From Thermoplasmata archaeon (lineage in GTDB: Archaea; Thermoplasmatota; Thermoplasmata; Methanomassiliicoccales; Methanomethylophilaceae), in the NCBI GenBank assembly GCA_015063165.1, contig SUSZ01000001.1:1-64000 (forward strand): a stretch of 64,000 nucleotides of DNA, in the 5' to 3' direction. Under the pieces are notes generated by a model. That model ran no database searches and was not told the origin of the DNA. It was given only the letters and a program-made list of their open reading frames with translations. The number at the start of each line of letters is the position of its first letter. Position 1 is the stretch's first letter. Position numbers and translations under genes: made by a program. Shown piece by piece: positions 17,436 to 27,239 of the stretch.

Positions 17436-19250
17436 TCAGCGAGGCTGCTCTGGCTTCGGGTCCTTGGCGACATCCACCTTCTTCCTCTGGCGGCCGCCCG
17501 TCTTCTTCAGCTTCCCCTGTCCCAGCGCCCACTCGAAGCTCTTCTGCTCCGCAGGCGTTATTAACACGCGGTCCCCTTTGGCATACTTCTTCCCGCTGAC
17601 CCAGTTCGTGAATGGGGATAGGACCTTGTACTCGTCGGCGTCCATGACGATCTCCTTGACGTTCGGCCTGCCCTTCATCTCGGAGTAGGTTCCGGCGAAC
17701 GTCTTCACGTGGCCTCCGGCGACCTCGATCATGCTGGTGCAGACGGTGTCCAGGAAATACCTGTCGTGGGTGACGGCGATGATCGTCCCGTTGTACTCGT
17801 TGAGAGCCTCCTCGATCGCGTGCTTCGCAGGGATGTCCAGATAGTTCGTGGGCTCGTCCAGGACCAGGAGGTTGGTCTGGTCCAGGAGCAGGATGCACAT
17901 CGCCACCCTGGCCCTCTGGCCTCCAGAGAGCGTGGATATCGGGCGCTCGACGTCCTCGCCTTCCAGCAGGAACCTGGAGAGCATGCTGCGCGCGTCCGCC
18001 CTCCTCTCCTTGCCGATGATCTGGAGCAGCTGCTCCTCGGCGGTGAGCTTCATGTCCAGGCGCTCGTGGTGCTGGGAGTAGTACCCTATCTTGGCGCCGG
18101 GGGCCATCCACAGCTCCCCCTTGGACGGGATCTTCCCCAGAAGTGCCCTCACCAGGGTGGTCTTGCCTTCCCCGTTGGATCCGAAGACTCCGATCTTGTC
18201 GCCCTTCTGGATGTCCAGGTCCACCCCTTCCAGGATGGTCCGCCCTCCGAGCTCCACCGACAGCCCCTTTGTGGTCAGGACGTTCTTGCCTGATTTGTGG
18301 GCGGCCTGGATCCTCACGGTTATCTCCCTGCTCTCCTCCGGCTTCTCCTTCTGCTCCATCTTGGAGATCATCTTCTCCCTGGTCTTGTGGGTGGTCATGT
18401 ACCACTGGTCCTTGTGGAGCTCCTTCGCGATCTCCTCCTGCCTCTTCTTCTGAGTGGCGTACTTCCTGTACTCCTTCTCCATGCGGTCCAGGTCCAGCAT
18501 CTTCTTCATGACGAAGTCGGAGTAGTTCCCCTTGTACTCCCTGGACTTCCCGTTGGCGATCTCCAGCATCCTGGTGGCTATCTTGTCGAGGAAATACCTG
18601 TCATGGCTTATCACGAGGACGGCGCAATGCGTCTTCAGGAGGTAGTCCTCCAGCCACTCGACGGTGTTGATGTCCAGGTGGGAGGTGGGCTCGTCCATGA
18701 CGAGAAGGTCGCAGTCGTTCGCCTGCACCACGATGCGGGACAGCATGACCTTGGTCCTCTCCCCTCCGGACAGGGAATCCATCGTCCTGTCCATCATGTC
18801 CGGGTCCAGGCCGACCTTCTCCAGAGCCGCCCTCTTCCCGCCCTCGTCCTCTATGTCGGACTTGGCCAGCTGCGACTCCAGCTCCGCGCTCTCCTCGGCC
18901 AGGGCGTTCCAGTCGATGTCCCCGCCTTTGGCCATCTCCTCGTCGATCTCGGCCAGCCTGCGCCTGATCCTCTCGATGTGGCCGTAGGGCCTTCCCAGGA
19001 CGTCCCTCACGGTGAACTCGGCCGAGGACTCGGCGAACTGCTCCAGATAGCCTATCCTCTCGGTGTTGCGGGTGAGCTCGCCCGTGTCCGGCTTCATCTC
19101 CCCCAGCAGGATCTTCAGAAAAGTGCTCTTCCCAGCGCCGTTGACGCCTATCAATCCTATGGCGTCGCCTTCGTTTATCTGGAGGCTGACGTCGGTCAGG
19201 ACCTTCACGGGTCCGAATGCTTTAGCGATGGCCTGGGCTTTTAGGAGCAT
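17436..19250 (-). CDS. ABC-F family ATPase
   Basis: The 604-residue protein has two ABC ATPase domains and no membrane segments. Walker A motifs are GVNGAGKS (about 35-42) and GSNGEGKT (about 355-362); signatures are LSGGERTKV and LSGGQRARV; Walker B/H-loop blocks are DEPTSHLDI and DEPTNYLDI. The charged linker between the domains is typical of ABC-F proteins, which act on the ribosome as translation or antibiotic-protection factors. A short basic C-terminal extension (KKTGGRQRKKVD) ends the protein. It lies 18 bases downstream of the YigZ-like gene and may be cotranscribed. Confidence 0.9.
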   Translation of the reverse strand: MLLKAQAIAKAFGPVKVLTDVSLQINEGDAIGLIGVNGAGKSTFLKILLGEMKPDTGELTRNTERIGYLEQFAESSAEFTVRDVLGRPYGHIERIRRRLAEIDEEMAKGGDIDWNALAEESAELESQLAKSDIEDEGGKRAALEKVGLDPDMMDRTMDSLSGGERTKVMLSRIVVQANDCDLLVMDEPTSHLDINTVEWLEDYLLKTHCAVLVISHDRYFLDKIATRMLEIANGKSREYKGNYSDFVMKKMLDLDRMEKEYRKYATQKKRQEEIAKELHKDQWYMTTHKTREKMISKMEQKEKPEESREITVRIQAAHKSGKNVLTTKGLSVELGGRTILEGVDLDIQKGDKIGVFGSNGEGKTTLVRALLGKIPSKGELWMAPGAKIGYYSQHHERLDMKLTAEEQLLQIIGKERRADARSMLSRFLLEGEDVERPISTLSGGQRARVAMCILLLDQTNLLVLDEPTNYLDIPAKHAIEEALNEYNGTIIAVTHDRYFLDTVCTSMIEVAGGHVKTFAGTYSEMKGRPNVKEIVMDADEYKVLSPFTNWVSGKKYAKGDRVLITPAEQKSFEWALGQGKLKKTGGRQRKKVDVAKDPKPEQPR

Positions 19251-19268
19251 GACGGTAGGTTAGCACCA

Positions 19269-19904
19269 TCAGATAGATGATTCTTCGGTCGGGACGTGCT
19301 CGTCGGGAAGCCTTGTCGGCACCGTCCTCCCGCCTGTGAGCTCGTCTAGCCTCCGGAGCAGCTCGTCCGCCCTGTCTACGAGCACCCATACCTTCAGGTC
19401 CACCCTCTCGGAGTAGCTGCACTCCGGACGCTTGGCCATCAGGTCCCTGAACCTGCTCTCGAACACGCTGTACCTGTCGTACGGCAGCGGGAACATGAAC
19501 ACGGCGCAGGCGCGCATCGTCGCCACCTTCGCTGCGGCCAGAGCCTCCGAGGCTGTCCCGGAGTAGGCATGCACCAGCCCTCCGGTCCCGAGAAGGGTCC
19601 CGCCGAAGTAGCGTATCACGACGACCATGGAATCGGACAGCCCGGTCCCCCTCAGCGAGACCATCATGGGCCTCCCCGCGGTCCCGGACGGCTCCCCGTC
19701 GTCGCTGAACCTCTCGTTCCCTCCGTACGTGGCGGCGTAGCACCTGTGGGTGGCCTCCGGATGCTCCCTCCGCATCCTGGCGAGGTTCTCGGCCAGCTCG
19801 GACTCGTCCCTGCATCCCATGGCTATCCCGATGAACCTGGAGCCTTTGATAGCGGTCTCGAAGACGCCCTCGCCGGCGATGGTCCGAAAGTCGCCGGAGC
19901 CCAT
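19269..19904 (-). CDS. IMPACT/YigZ family protein
   Basis: The 211-residue protein has the UPF0029/IMPACT fold: the DDGEPSGTAGRPM motif (about 71-83), RYFGGTLLGTGGLVHAYS (about 98-115) and a C-terminal ferredoxin-like domain with the LEEL-type ending replaced by a longer tail. Family members bind RNA or the translation regulator GCN1 in eukaryotes; the archaeal role is unknown. The ATG at 19904 is the first in frame. It precedes the ABC-F gene in the same direction. Confidence 0.85.
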   Translation of the reverse strand: MGSGDFRTIAGEGVFETAIKGSRFIGIAMGCRDESELAENLARMRREHPEATHRCYAATYGGNERFSDDGEPSGTAGRPMMVSLRGTGLSDSMVVVIRYFGGTLLGTGGLVHAYSGTASEALAAAKVATMRACAVFMFPLPYDRYSVFESRFRDLMAKRPECSYSERVDLKVWVLVDRADELLRRLDELTGGRTVPTRLPDEHVPTEESSI

Positions 19905-19920
19905 GGGTCCACCTTAGTAA

Positions 19921-19954
19921 AGGAAAAATAAAGGGTTTGTGCGGCTGGAGCCGC
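19921..19954 (-). terminator. Terminator of the symporter gene
   Basis: A 6-bp stem GCGGCT/AGCCGC (19941-19946 with 19949-19954) directly follows the symporter stop. The minus-strand tract ACAAACCCTTTATTTTTCCT follows it. Confidence 0.7.
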
Positions 19955-19961
19955 TGCAGGA

Positions 19962-21473
19962 TCAGGCCTGCTCCCTGTGGTTGTTCTCGGTATAGGTCTG
20001 AGCCTCGTCGAACTCCCTCTGGATCTCGGCGGAAGGCTCGGGGGTCGCCAGCGACACGACGACTCCGACGACCAGAGCGATGACGAATCCGGGCAGGAGC
20101 TCGTAGATCCCGGTGCTGGCGGTGAGGAAGGTGTTCCACAGGATGACCACCAGGAATCCGGTGATCACGGACGCCAGAGCGCCGTAGAGGTTCATCCTCT
20201 TCCAGTACAGGGACAGGATCATCAGAGGTCCGAAGGCGGCTCCGAATCCGGCCCAGGCGTACGACACCAGGCCCATGATGTTGCTGCCTCCGTAGAGAGC
20301 GAGCAGCAGAGCCAGGACGGCAACGATCACGACGACCAGCCTCGCGATCCACATGAGCTTCCTGGGCTGGGAGCTGTACTTCTCGTACTTTCCGAGGATG
20401 TCGTTGGTGATCGAGGAGGAAGCGACGAGCAGCTGGGAGTCCGCGGTGGACATGATGGCCGCCATCACAGCCGCGAACAGGAGCCCGGCGATGATCGGGG
20501 CGAACAGGTCGCCTGCCATCGTGATGAAGATGTGCTCGGCGTTGAAGCTCGGATCGAGCAGAGCTGCCTCTCCGACGTACACCCTTCCGACCATTCCGAT
20601 GAGGATGGCCGCGGAAAGAGCGATGACGATCCAGATGACCGAGACCCTCCTGGAGATCTTGACCTCCTCGGGGTCCCTGATGGACATGTACCTGACGACG
20701 ATGTGGGGCATGCCGAAGTATCCGAACGCCCACGCCAGCAGCGACAGGATCGCGATGAATCCCATCTGGACGCCTCCGTCCCAGAACAGGTTCGTGAACT
20801 GCTCCACGCCGACGGCTTCCCATCCGGCCTCGAGCTCGCTCCATCCTCCGAGATGCCCGATAGCGGCCATGGGGACGACGAGGACGGCGACCAGCATCAG
20901 GAGGCCCTGGAAGAAGTCGGTCCAGCAGACGGCCTTGTACCCTCCCATGAAGGTGTAGATGATGATGATCACACCGCCGATACCCATGGCGAGCTCGAAG
21001 GAGATCTCGGGGAAGATGGTCTGCAGGGTGACTCCGCATCCCTTGAACCCGGACGCGACGTAGATAACGAAGAAGAACAGGATGATGATCGCGCAGATGA
21101 ACCTGAGGTACCCCTTCTCGTCCTTGTAGCGGTTGGAGAAGAACTCGGGCACGGTCAGGGAGTTCCCTGCAACCACGGAATGCTTTCTGAGCTTCTTGGC
21201 GACGAACAGCCAGGAAAGATACGAACCGGCGGCCAGCCCGATACCGATCCAGGCCTCCCCCAGTCCGAACAGGAGGACGGCTCCGGGAAGTCCCATGAGG
21301 AGCCAGCTGCTCATATCCGAAGCCTGCGCGGACAGGGCGGTGACATAAGGGTTCATCGAACGTCCGCCCAGGATGTAGTCCTCCATGTTGGAGGAGCGCT
21401 TGTAGAAGTAGAATCCCACTCCCAGCACCAAGGCGAAGTAGATGATGAACGCTATCAGCACTTCGACATTCAT
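19962..21473 (-). CDS. putP: Sodium:solute symporter, proline-permease type
   Basis: The 503-residue protein has about 13 membrane helices and the SSSF family signatures. These include SSNMEDYILGGRSMNPYVTALSAQASDMSSWLLMGLPG (two overlapping family motifs at about 26-63) and GGYKAVCWTDFFQGLLM near residue 158. It matches sodium:proline symporters most closely, so it should import proline or a related compatible solute with sodium. A TATA-like GTTTTTATGTG at about 21505-21515 precedes it on the minus strand. The substrate is not proven by sequence. Confidence 0.9.
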   Translation of the reverse strand: MNVEVLIAFIIYFALVLGVGFYFYKRSSNMEDYILGGRSMNPYVTALSAQASDMSSWLLMGLPGAVLLFGLGEAWIGIGLAAGSYLSWLFVAKKLRKHSVVAGNSLTVPEFFSNRYKDEKGYLRFICAIIILFFFVIYVASGFKGCGVTLQTIFPEISFELAMGIGGVIIIIYTFMGGYKAVCWTDFFQGLLMLVAVLVVPMAAIGHLGGWSELEAGWEAVGVEQFTNLFWDGGVQMGFIAILSLLAWAFGYFGMPHIVVRYMSIRDPEEVKISRRVSVIWIVIALSAAILIGMVGRVYVGEAALLDPSFNAEHIFITMAGDLFAPIIAGLLFAAVMAAIMSTADSQLLVASSSITNDILGKYEKYSSQPRKLMWIARLVVVIVAVLALLLALYGGSNIMGLVSYAWAGFGAAFGPLMILSLYWKRMNLYGALASVITGFLVVILWNTFLTASTGIYELLPGFVIALVVGVVVSLATPEPSAEIQREFDEAQTYTENNHREQA

Positions 21474-21569
21474 TAATGCACCGAGCCGTCAATTACATTT
21501 AATCACATAAAAACGCATTGTTTTCCCAAATATATACTGATACGATATTCGCAGGGAAATCTACGAAAT

Positions 21570-21617
21570 CAATCAAAAATAAAGGGTTTTGAAAAGGTTT
21601 TACACCGTTCCGAACGG
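21570..21617 (-). terminator. Terminator of the RND exporter gene
   Basis: A 5-bp stem (21605-21609 with 21613-21617, CCGTT/AACGG) lies just after the RND stop codon. It is followed on the minus strand by AAAACCTTTTCAAAACCCTTTATTTTT. Confidence 0.65.
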
Positions 21618-21630
21618 CAGTTTCTGACGT

Positions 21631-24168
21631 TCAGACGTTGTGCTTCTGCATGAACCTGGGTCCCTTCCAGTTGAGGTCCCCGAGCAGGTGCATGATGGCG
21701 GGCACGATGTAGGTGCGGACGATCAGTGCGTCGCACAGAATGGCGAAGCACAGGGCGAACCCGAACTGCTGGAGCATCACCATGGACGACAGCATGAGGG
21801 TTCCGAAGGCCCCTCCCATGATCAGGCCGCAGATGGTGATGACCGATCCGGTGTGGGTGACGGCGTGGTGGATGGCCTCGTCGTTGGACATCCCCTTGAG
21901 GACGTTCTCCCTGATGCGGGTGGTCAGCAGGATGTCGTAGTCCATACCCAGACCGAGGCATATGACCAGCAGGATGAGCGGGATCAGCCAAGTGACGTCC
22001 ACTCCCAGGATATCCGTGAACAGGAGGTGGGTGACGGCCAGGGTCCAGCATATGCTCATCAGGATGGTGAGCACGGATCTGATGGGTATCAGGTAGGACC
22101 TCATCACTATGAACAGCAGCACGATGATCAGCACCACGACGAGTATCTCGATGGTGGTGAACTCGTTGCTCACATCCTTCGACACATCGTACATGACCGC
22201 GGCGGTTCCTGTGACCCAGCTCTCGACGAGCAGCTCGCTTCCATGCTCCTTGTTCACGTCGCCGATGAACGCGTCCACCTTCTCGGATGCTGAATCGATG
22301 CTCCTCATCGATATCGGAGCCATGGCGGCGTCCTGGGTGGAGAATGTGACGGTGAAGAAGCTGACGTCCCCGTTCCCCGCCTTGGCGAACTCCCCTCCGA
22401 TGGACCTGCTGGAGCTGTTCACCACGTAATCGATGGAGGGCCCGCTCAGAAGGATGAGGGCCTCGTCGGACATTCCGGCGGAACGCATGGCGTTGACCGT
22501 CTCCATGACGTAGAGGGCCTGGGTCCTGGGGGTGGAGAACAATACCATGTTGACGATCTCATTCGCCGTCGGATCGGCTTTGCCTTGGGCGGCCAGGGCG
22601 GCTTCCGCCGCTTTGACGCTGGCGTCCCATACGAACGGACCGGAGGCGGCCGCCACGTTGGGATCTTCCCCTATCGAGGCGCATAGGCCGCTGATGTCCA
22701 TCTTCTTGAAGCTGTCTGTCCATGTCAGCAGTTTCGATCCTGGGACCAACGGGTTGTCCATCACGGTGGCGATGGGCTCGCTGGACTCGATCAGGACGTA
22801 GTTGGGCATGAACATCCCGAGGTCGGCGTACTCTCCGATGAGGTCCATCCCATCTCCGGACTCGCCGGTCTGCATGGAGCTGATCATGTCGTAGGAGGTC
22901 TCCGCGTTAAGGGCGACGTAGGCCGCGGGAACGGAAACGAGTATGGTCGCGACGACGATTATCTTGGCGTGCTTCAGCGAGAACCTCGAGGACTTCTCGA
23001 AGTACCTCTCGCCGAGCCTTCCGCACCATCCGAACCATCCCTTGGTGGCCTTTCCGCCGGGCTCGAAGGCTTCCATGGTGGTGGGCCAGAAGATCTTGTC
23101 GCGGACGAGCTCGAGGATAGCGGGTATGAGCGTGAGGGCCGCCAGAAGGGCGATGAGGATTCCTAGCGCCAGGCAGATTCCCATGGTGGAGACCATGCTG
23201 ATGGAGCAGATGGACATAACCCCGAATCCGATCATGACGGATGCTCCGGAGGTGGCGATCGACTCGCCGGCCCACTTGATGGCCTCGTGGAGGGCTCCGT
23301 CGTGGCCGAGGCCGGCGCGAAGCCCTTCCCTGTAGCGTGCGATGATGAAGATGCAGTAGTCGCACCCGGCACCCATCATCGCGACCAGGAGCATCATCTC
23401 CGTGATGAAGAAGATGTTCATGATCTGGCCTATTCCGAAGATGAGCGCCAGAACGACGACGAACGCCACTCCGATGGTCAGAGGGGGCGTTCCGGAGGAG
23501 ACGAAGGACCTGAAGAACAGTCCGACGAGGATGAGGATCAGGAGAACGGTGAACGGATCGATCCTGGATATGTCCTCGAGCGCTCCGACCGAGAGGTCGT
23601 GGGTGATCGCGGTCGTTCCGGTCACGTAGACGCGGACGTCCTCGAAATCCGTTGCCGAGGTCTCCTGGATGTACTTAGTCTTCATCTCGCCGATGAAGGC
23701 CCTCAAATTGTCTGTATCGTCGATGATCGAGCCGCTGAAATCCCCATAGACCGCCGCGCCGAGGATGATCCCGCCTTCGTGACCCTCCTTGGTCTGCGGT
23801 CCCAGACTGACGAACGGCTTGTCGGTGGACAGCTTTGGATTGCCTTTCTCATCGACATAAGACGCACCGTTCTCGGCGAGATACGAGATGAAGCCCTGCG
23901 CGAGTAGCGCCTCCTCCGCATCAGAGTACTCCATCAGCACGATTGGAAGTGCCGAGGTGTCCACGCCGCTGCTGGGATAGTACTCGTTCAGTACAGCAAG
24001 GCCCATGACGGACTCGGAGTCCTCTGCTGCCATCTCGTTGACGTCATATTTCATGACCTCCCCGGATTTGAAGGCCATCGGGACAGCGCAGATCAGGATT
24101 ACGACCCAAATAACGACGATAAGCTTGGCATGCCTAGTGATGCCATTTGCCAGCCTATCGAATATCAT
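21631..24168 (-). CDS. RND superfamily (MMPL/HAE-3) exporter
   Basis: The 845-residue membrane protein has the RND layout: one helix near the N-terminus (AKLIVVIWVVILICAVP), a large external loop (about 40-195), five helices (about 195-350), a short linker, one helix, a second external loop (about 410-640), and five C-terminal helices containing GLGMDYDILLTTRI. Such archaeal HAE-3/MMPL proteins are thought to export lipids or hydrophobic compounds using the proton gradient. A TATA box at about 24188-24200 (minus strand CGTTATATACT) gives a nearly leaderless transcript from ATG 24168. No partner periplasmic or outer component is nearby. Confidence 0.9.
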   Translation of the reverse strand: MIFDRLANGITRHAKLIVVIWVVILICAVPMAFKSGEVMKYDVNEMAAEDSESVMGLAVLNEYYPSSGVDTSALPIVLMEYSDAEEALLAQGFISYLAENGASYVDEKGNPKLSTDKPFVSLGPQTKEGHEGGIILGAAVYGDFSGSIIDDTDNLRAFIGEMKTKYIQETSATDFEDVRVYVTGTTAITHDLSVGALEDISRIDPFTVLLILILVGLFFRSFVSSGTPPLTIGVAFVVVLALIFGIGQIMNIFFITEMMLLVAMMGAGCDYCIFIIARYREGLRAGLGHDGALHEAIKWAGESIATSGASVMIGFGVMSICSISMVSTMGICLALGILIALLAALTLIPAILELVRDKIFWPTTMEAFEPGGKATKGWFGWCGRLGERYFEKSSRFSLKHAKIIVVATILVSVPAAYVALNAETSYDMISSMQTGESGDGMDLIGEYADLGMFMPNYVLIESSEPIATVMDNPLVPGSKLLTWTDSFKKMDISGLCASIGEDPNVAAASGPFVWDASVKAAEAALAAQGKADPTANEIVNMVLFSTPRTQALYVMETVNAMRSAGMSDEALILLSGPSIDYVVNSSSRSIGGEFAKAGNGDVSFFTVTFSTQDAAMAPISMRSIDSASEKVDAFIGDVNKEHGSELLVESWVTGTAAVMYDVSKDVSNEFTTIEILVVVLIIVLLFIVMRSYLIPIRSVLTILMSICWTLAVTHLLFTDILGVDVTWLIPLILLVICLGLGMDYDILLTTRIRENVLKGMSNDEAIHHAVTHTGSVITICGLIMGGAFGTLMLSSMVMLQQFGFALCFAILCDALIVRTYIVPAIMHLLGDLNWKGPRFMQKHNV

Positions 24169-24220
24169 GTTGGGCCGTAATTTGGCCTAGTATATAACGA
24201 GTTCTTAGTTTTCTTCTTAA

Positions 24221-25744
24221 TTATCCTTTATTTTTCTGCTTGTATCTGACCTTGGCAGGAGCGATGGATGCCCTCACTTTTCTGCCGCAGAAGGTTGTGC
24301 CGTTCAAGGCTTTCATGGTGACGGACGCGACAGATGCGTCCACTTCCACGAAAGTCGAGACGTTGCCGATTCCGATCCTTCCGATCTTGTCCTCGCCTAT
24401 TCCCGAGGACCTCATCACGTAACCAACGATATCGGAACGGGAAGCGCCCAGCTCCTTGGGGATGTCGAGAGCGATTACGGTAAGATCGGCATCGCGAGGA
24501 GCCCTCTGGTTGCCTTTGGAGACGGCATGCTTGGCGACGACCTCGACACGCTTGGACTTGCGAGCGGAATCGTGCTTGGACTCTTCCTCGACATGCATAG
24601 CTTTCAGCTCGGGATTGGAGATCTGAATCTTCGGGATCTGCTTCCTGCTGACACGCTCGATCGTCCTGTCCATGTATTCCTCGTAGGAGGGGATCCTCCT
24701 GTCCTCGCGAGGCGTGACGAACGTAAAGGCGACACCGGTCCTTCCTGCCCTTCCGGTCCTTCCGATACGGTGGGTATAGGCTTCAGGATCGAGAGGAGCA
24801 TCGTAGTTGACGACGCATTCGATATTGTCGATATCAAGGCCTCTGGCTGCGACGTCGGTAGCTACGAGGATGTTCATCCTGTTCGCTTTGAATCCGCGGA
24901 TGGTCCTCTCCCTTCTGTTCTGGGGCATGTCTCCGTGGATAGCGCCTATGCTGATGCCCTCCTTGCTCATGCCCTCGTACAGGTCGTCGACCATCTTCTT
25001 TGTGGAGCAGAATATGACCATCTTGGGGTTCCCGTTGGCCATTATATCGCGAAGAACGTCCATCTTGCCGTTCCTCTTTACCTCGACATAATACTGCTTG
25101 ACCAGCTCAGGAACGAGTGAATCGTGAGAGACGGAGACTTCGATAGGATCCTTCATGGAACGCTCTGCGACAGCGCGGATCTCGTCCGACATGGTAGCGG
25201 AGAACATCAGGGTCTGCCTGTGCTCTGGGACCATGGCGATAATCTTGTCCATGTCATCGATGAATCCCATATCCAGCATCCTATCGGCCTCGTCGAGGAC
25301 AAGCTCTTTGACGGTATCGAAGTGAAGATATCCCTTTTCGCAAAGATCGATAATTCTCCCAGGGGTTCCTACAACCACATCGCAACCTGCCTTGAGGCCT
25401 TTCACCTGTTCCGAGTACGGGGCCCCACCATAGACCGAAACGACTGCATGATGGGTGTATTTAGTCAGATTGCGAATCTCATTGGATACCTGTTCTGCGA
25501 GCTCCCTCGTAGGGACCATAATCAAGGTGGTAGGGGTGGAAGAACCAGATTTGGTGCGTCCTACCGCCACTATAGAGTACGCCCCGGTCTTTCCCGTACC
25601 TGTCTGAGCCTGACCGAACATATCTTTTCCAGCCATTCCTTCAGGTATCGATTGAAGCTGGATCGGTGTAGGCTCTGTCCATCCCATTTCAGCGATGGCT
25701 TTGCATAACCTCTTGTTTATGCCTAATTCATTGAAAAGTGACAT
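24221..25744 (-). CDS. DEAD-box RNA helicase with DbpA-type RNA-binding domain
   Basis: The 507-residue protein shows all helicase motifs: AQTGTGKT (about 46), PTRELA, TPGRIIDL, DEAD within VLDEADRMLDMGF (about 150), SAT, ATDVAARGLDID and HRIGRTGRAGRTG (about 325). Residues about 425-500 form a DbpA/CsdA-like RNA-binding domain that ends in a basic tail (KVRYKQKNKG). It probably remodels ribosomal or messenger RNA, for example at low temperature. A TATA box on the minus strand at about 25801-25812 (GCTTATATATGG) gives a leader of about 30 bases. It ends in TAA. Confidence 0.93.
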   Translation of the reverse strand: MSLFNELGINKRLCKAIAEMGWTEPTPIQLQSIPEGMAGKDMFGQAQTGTGKTGAYSIVAVGRTKSGSSTPTTLIMVPTRELAEQVSNEIRNLTKYTHHAVVSVYGGAPYSEQVKGLKAGCDVVVGTPGRIIDLCEKGYLHFDTVKELVLDEADRMLDMGFIDDMDKIIAMVPEHRQTLMFSATMSDEIRAVAERSMKDPIEVSVSHDSLVPELVKQYYVEVKRNGKMDVLRDIMANGNPKMVIFCSTKKMVDDLYEGMSKEGISIGAIHGDMPQNRRERTIRGFKANRMNILVATDVAARGLDIDNIECVVNYDAPLDPEAYTHRIGRTGRAGRTGVAFTFVTPREDRRIPSYEEYMDRTIERVSRKQIPKIQISNPELKAMHVEEESKHDSARKSKRVEVVAKHAVSKGNQRAPRDADLTVIALDIPKELGASRSDIVGYVMRSSGIGEDKIGRIGIGNVSTFVEVDASVASVTMKALNGTTFCGRKVRASIAPAKVRYKQKNKG

Positions 25745-25857
25745 TTAAACCTCTGAAAAACAACACAATGATTGCAAATTCGGAAGTGGTGTATGTGTCC
25801 CCATATATAAGCATGTCTAAAAGCTAAAATGCTGGACTGAATGCTGGATAGTTACAA

Positions 25858-25870
25858 AAAGTTTATATCG
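25858..25870 (+). promoter_or_regulatory. TATA box of tRNA-Gly
   Basis: AAGTTTATATCG lies about 30 bases ahead of the tRNA 5' end, the normal archaeal spacing for a stable-RNA promoter. Confidence 0.6.
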
Positions 25871-25899
25871 AACAACTAGGATGGGGTGGCAACCGCACT

Positions 25900-25971
25900 G
25901 CGGCAGTGGTGTAGGGGTTAACACTTAACCTTGCCAAGGTTAGACCTCGGGTTCGATTCCCGGCTGCCGCA
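25900..25971 (+). tRNA. tRNA-Gly (anticodon GCC)
   Basis: The acceptor stem GCGGCAG (25900-25906) pairs with CTGCCGC (25964-25970), and A25971 is the discriminator. The anticodon loop TTGCCAA at 25931-25937 gives anticodon GCC. The T arm contains GGTTCGATTCC. No intron is present and CCA is not encoded. It reads GGC and GGT glycine codons. Confidence 0.95.
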
Positions 25972-25974
25972 CTC

Positions 25975-26110
25975 GTTTCTTAATTCATTCACTTCTTGGG
26001 GAATCCTATCGAAGAATGGTCTCCCGAGAACTTACGCCCTCGGGAGCAGTAGTGTAGGGTGTGCATGTGTCAGATCGAAATCCGACTATTCCTGTTCCCG
26101 GTTACAGAGG
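25975..26110 (-). ncRNA. Candidate TnpB guide (omega/right-end) RNA region
   Basis: The 3' end of tnpB and the following bases to the tRNA contain a perfect 8-bp hairpin (26021-26028 with 26039-26046, CTCCCGAG/CTCGGGAG). In IS200/IS605 elements the TnpB guide RNA is made from exactly this position, overlapping the tnpB 3' end. The assignment rests on position and this hairpin only. The downstream guide portion would extend toward the tRNA 3' end. Confidence 0.35.
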
Positions 26111-27239
26111 CCTGCATGCCCAGACCTATCCTAAGGATGTTTCTTGCCGCGTTCACATCACGATCGATAACCAGCCCGCATATGGGACATTCGTGTACAC
26201 GTACCCCTAGGTCCTTATGAACAAATGACCTGCATGCGGAACATACCTGTGAAGTGTACATGGGATTGACGAACACGACTTGCACTCCTGCTTCGTCTGC
26301 TTTGTATTCGATCATCTCCACGAATGTTCTCCATGCCGCTGTGCTCTGACTTCTTCTTCCTGCACGTGTGTGATAATGCTCTATCATCTCCTTTACATCG
26401 ATATCTTCCAGAGCTATCATCGAATAAGTCTCGACGACTTCTGTGGAACGCTTATGCATCTCGTCCTTCACCCGGTTGTTGTAATGCTCGAAAAGGTGAA
26501 CAAGTCTCCTCTTGTACCTCTGATGCTCAGCGGTTCCTACTTCGTAGAGGCCCATCTTCCTCTGGATCTTCGCCATATCAGAAACCATCTTGTCGAACAG
26601 CTTCTTGTTGTCATAAACAGTCCCGTCGGAGAAGACAGCCAGATTGTACAGACCGAGATCTACTCCGACAGGATTGTCGCCTTTTGGACTTATTTTAGAT
26701 TCCGATTCATTGTTCTGAATGAACGAGATGACGGCATACCACTTTCCCGTCGGTGATCTGGAAATCGTGCAAGAGAATGGGACTCCGTCTATGCGCCTGT
26801 GCACTACGCATTTCACCTCACCTATCCCATGAAGCCATATCTTACCATCAACCTCGAGTCTGACATTTCTCTTGAACTTCGGATAAGAGAACGAACCGTA
26901 TCTTTCCGAACTTTTGGGAGACGGAGGAACGAGTTTCTCCTTGCTTGTACTCTGCAGCTGCCTGAACTTGTTGAAAGAATTGAAGACGCGACGAGATACG
27001 TCATTCAGACAGTCCGGAAAGACCTCTTCCAAACGAGGTTCCTCCAGTTTCAGCACATAATCGCAGTATTCCTGTATGGAATCCTGGCTCAGGAACGTTC
27101 CGTCAGCCTCGTACGCCTTCCTGCACATCTCTACCTCCCTATTGTAGGCGGATCTACAGAGCTCCAGAACATAATCCATCTGCCTCCTCTGAGCCTTGGA
27201 TGGATACAGCCTGAACTTCGCGCTTCTGAACCTGGTCAT
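26070..27239 (-). CDS. tnpB: TnpB RNA-guided nuclease of an IS605-type element, without TnpA
   Basis: The 389-residue protein is a full-length TnpB. It has the N-terminal KFRLYPSKAQRRQM block, RuvC motifs VGVDLGLYNLA (about 190), ALEDIDVKEM (about 283) and DRDVNAARNIL (about 367), and a zinc ribbon CSAC...CPIC between the last two. All three acidic residues are present, so it may be active. No TnpA transposase lies beside it. Its base composition is more A/T-rich and its codon use less biased than its neighbours, suggesting acquisition by transfer. It sits 98 bases after, and convergent to, tRNA-Gly. Confidence 0.92.
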   Translation of the reverse strand: MTRFRSAKFRLYPSKAQRRQMDYVLELCRSAYNREVEMCRKAYEADGTFLSQDSIQEYCDYVLKLEEPRLEEVFPDCLNDVSRRVFNSFNKFRQLQSTSKEKLVPPSPKSSERYGSFSYPKFKRNVRLEVDGKIWLHGIGEVKCVVHRRIDGVPFSCTISRSPTGKWYAVISFIQNNESESKISPKGDNPVGVDLGLYNLAVFSDGTVYDNKKLFDKMVSDMAKIQRKMGLYEVGTAEHQRYKRRLVHLFEHYNNRVKDEMHKRSTEVVETYSMIALEDIDVKEMIEHYHTRAGRRSQSTAAWRTFVEMIEYKADEAGVQVVFVNPMYTSQVCSACRSFVHKDLGVRVHECPICGLVIDRDVNAARNILRIGLGMQASVTGNRNSRISI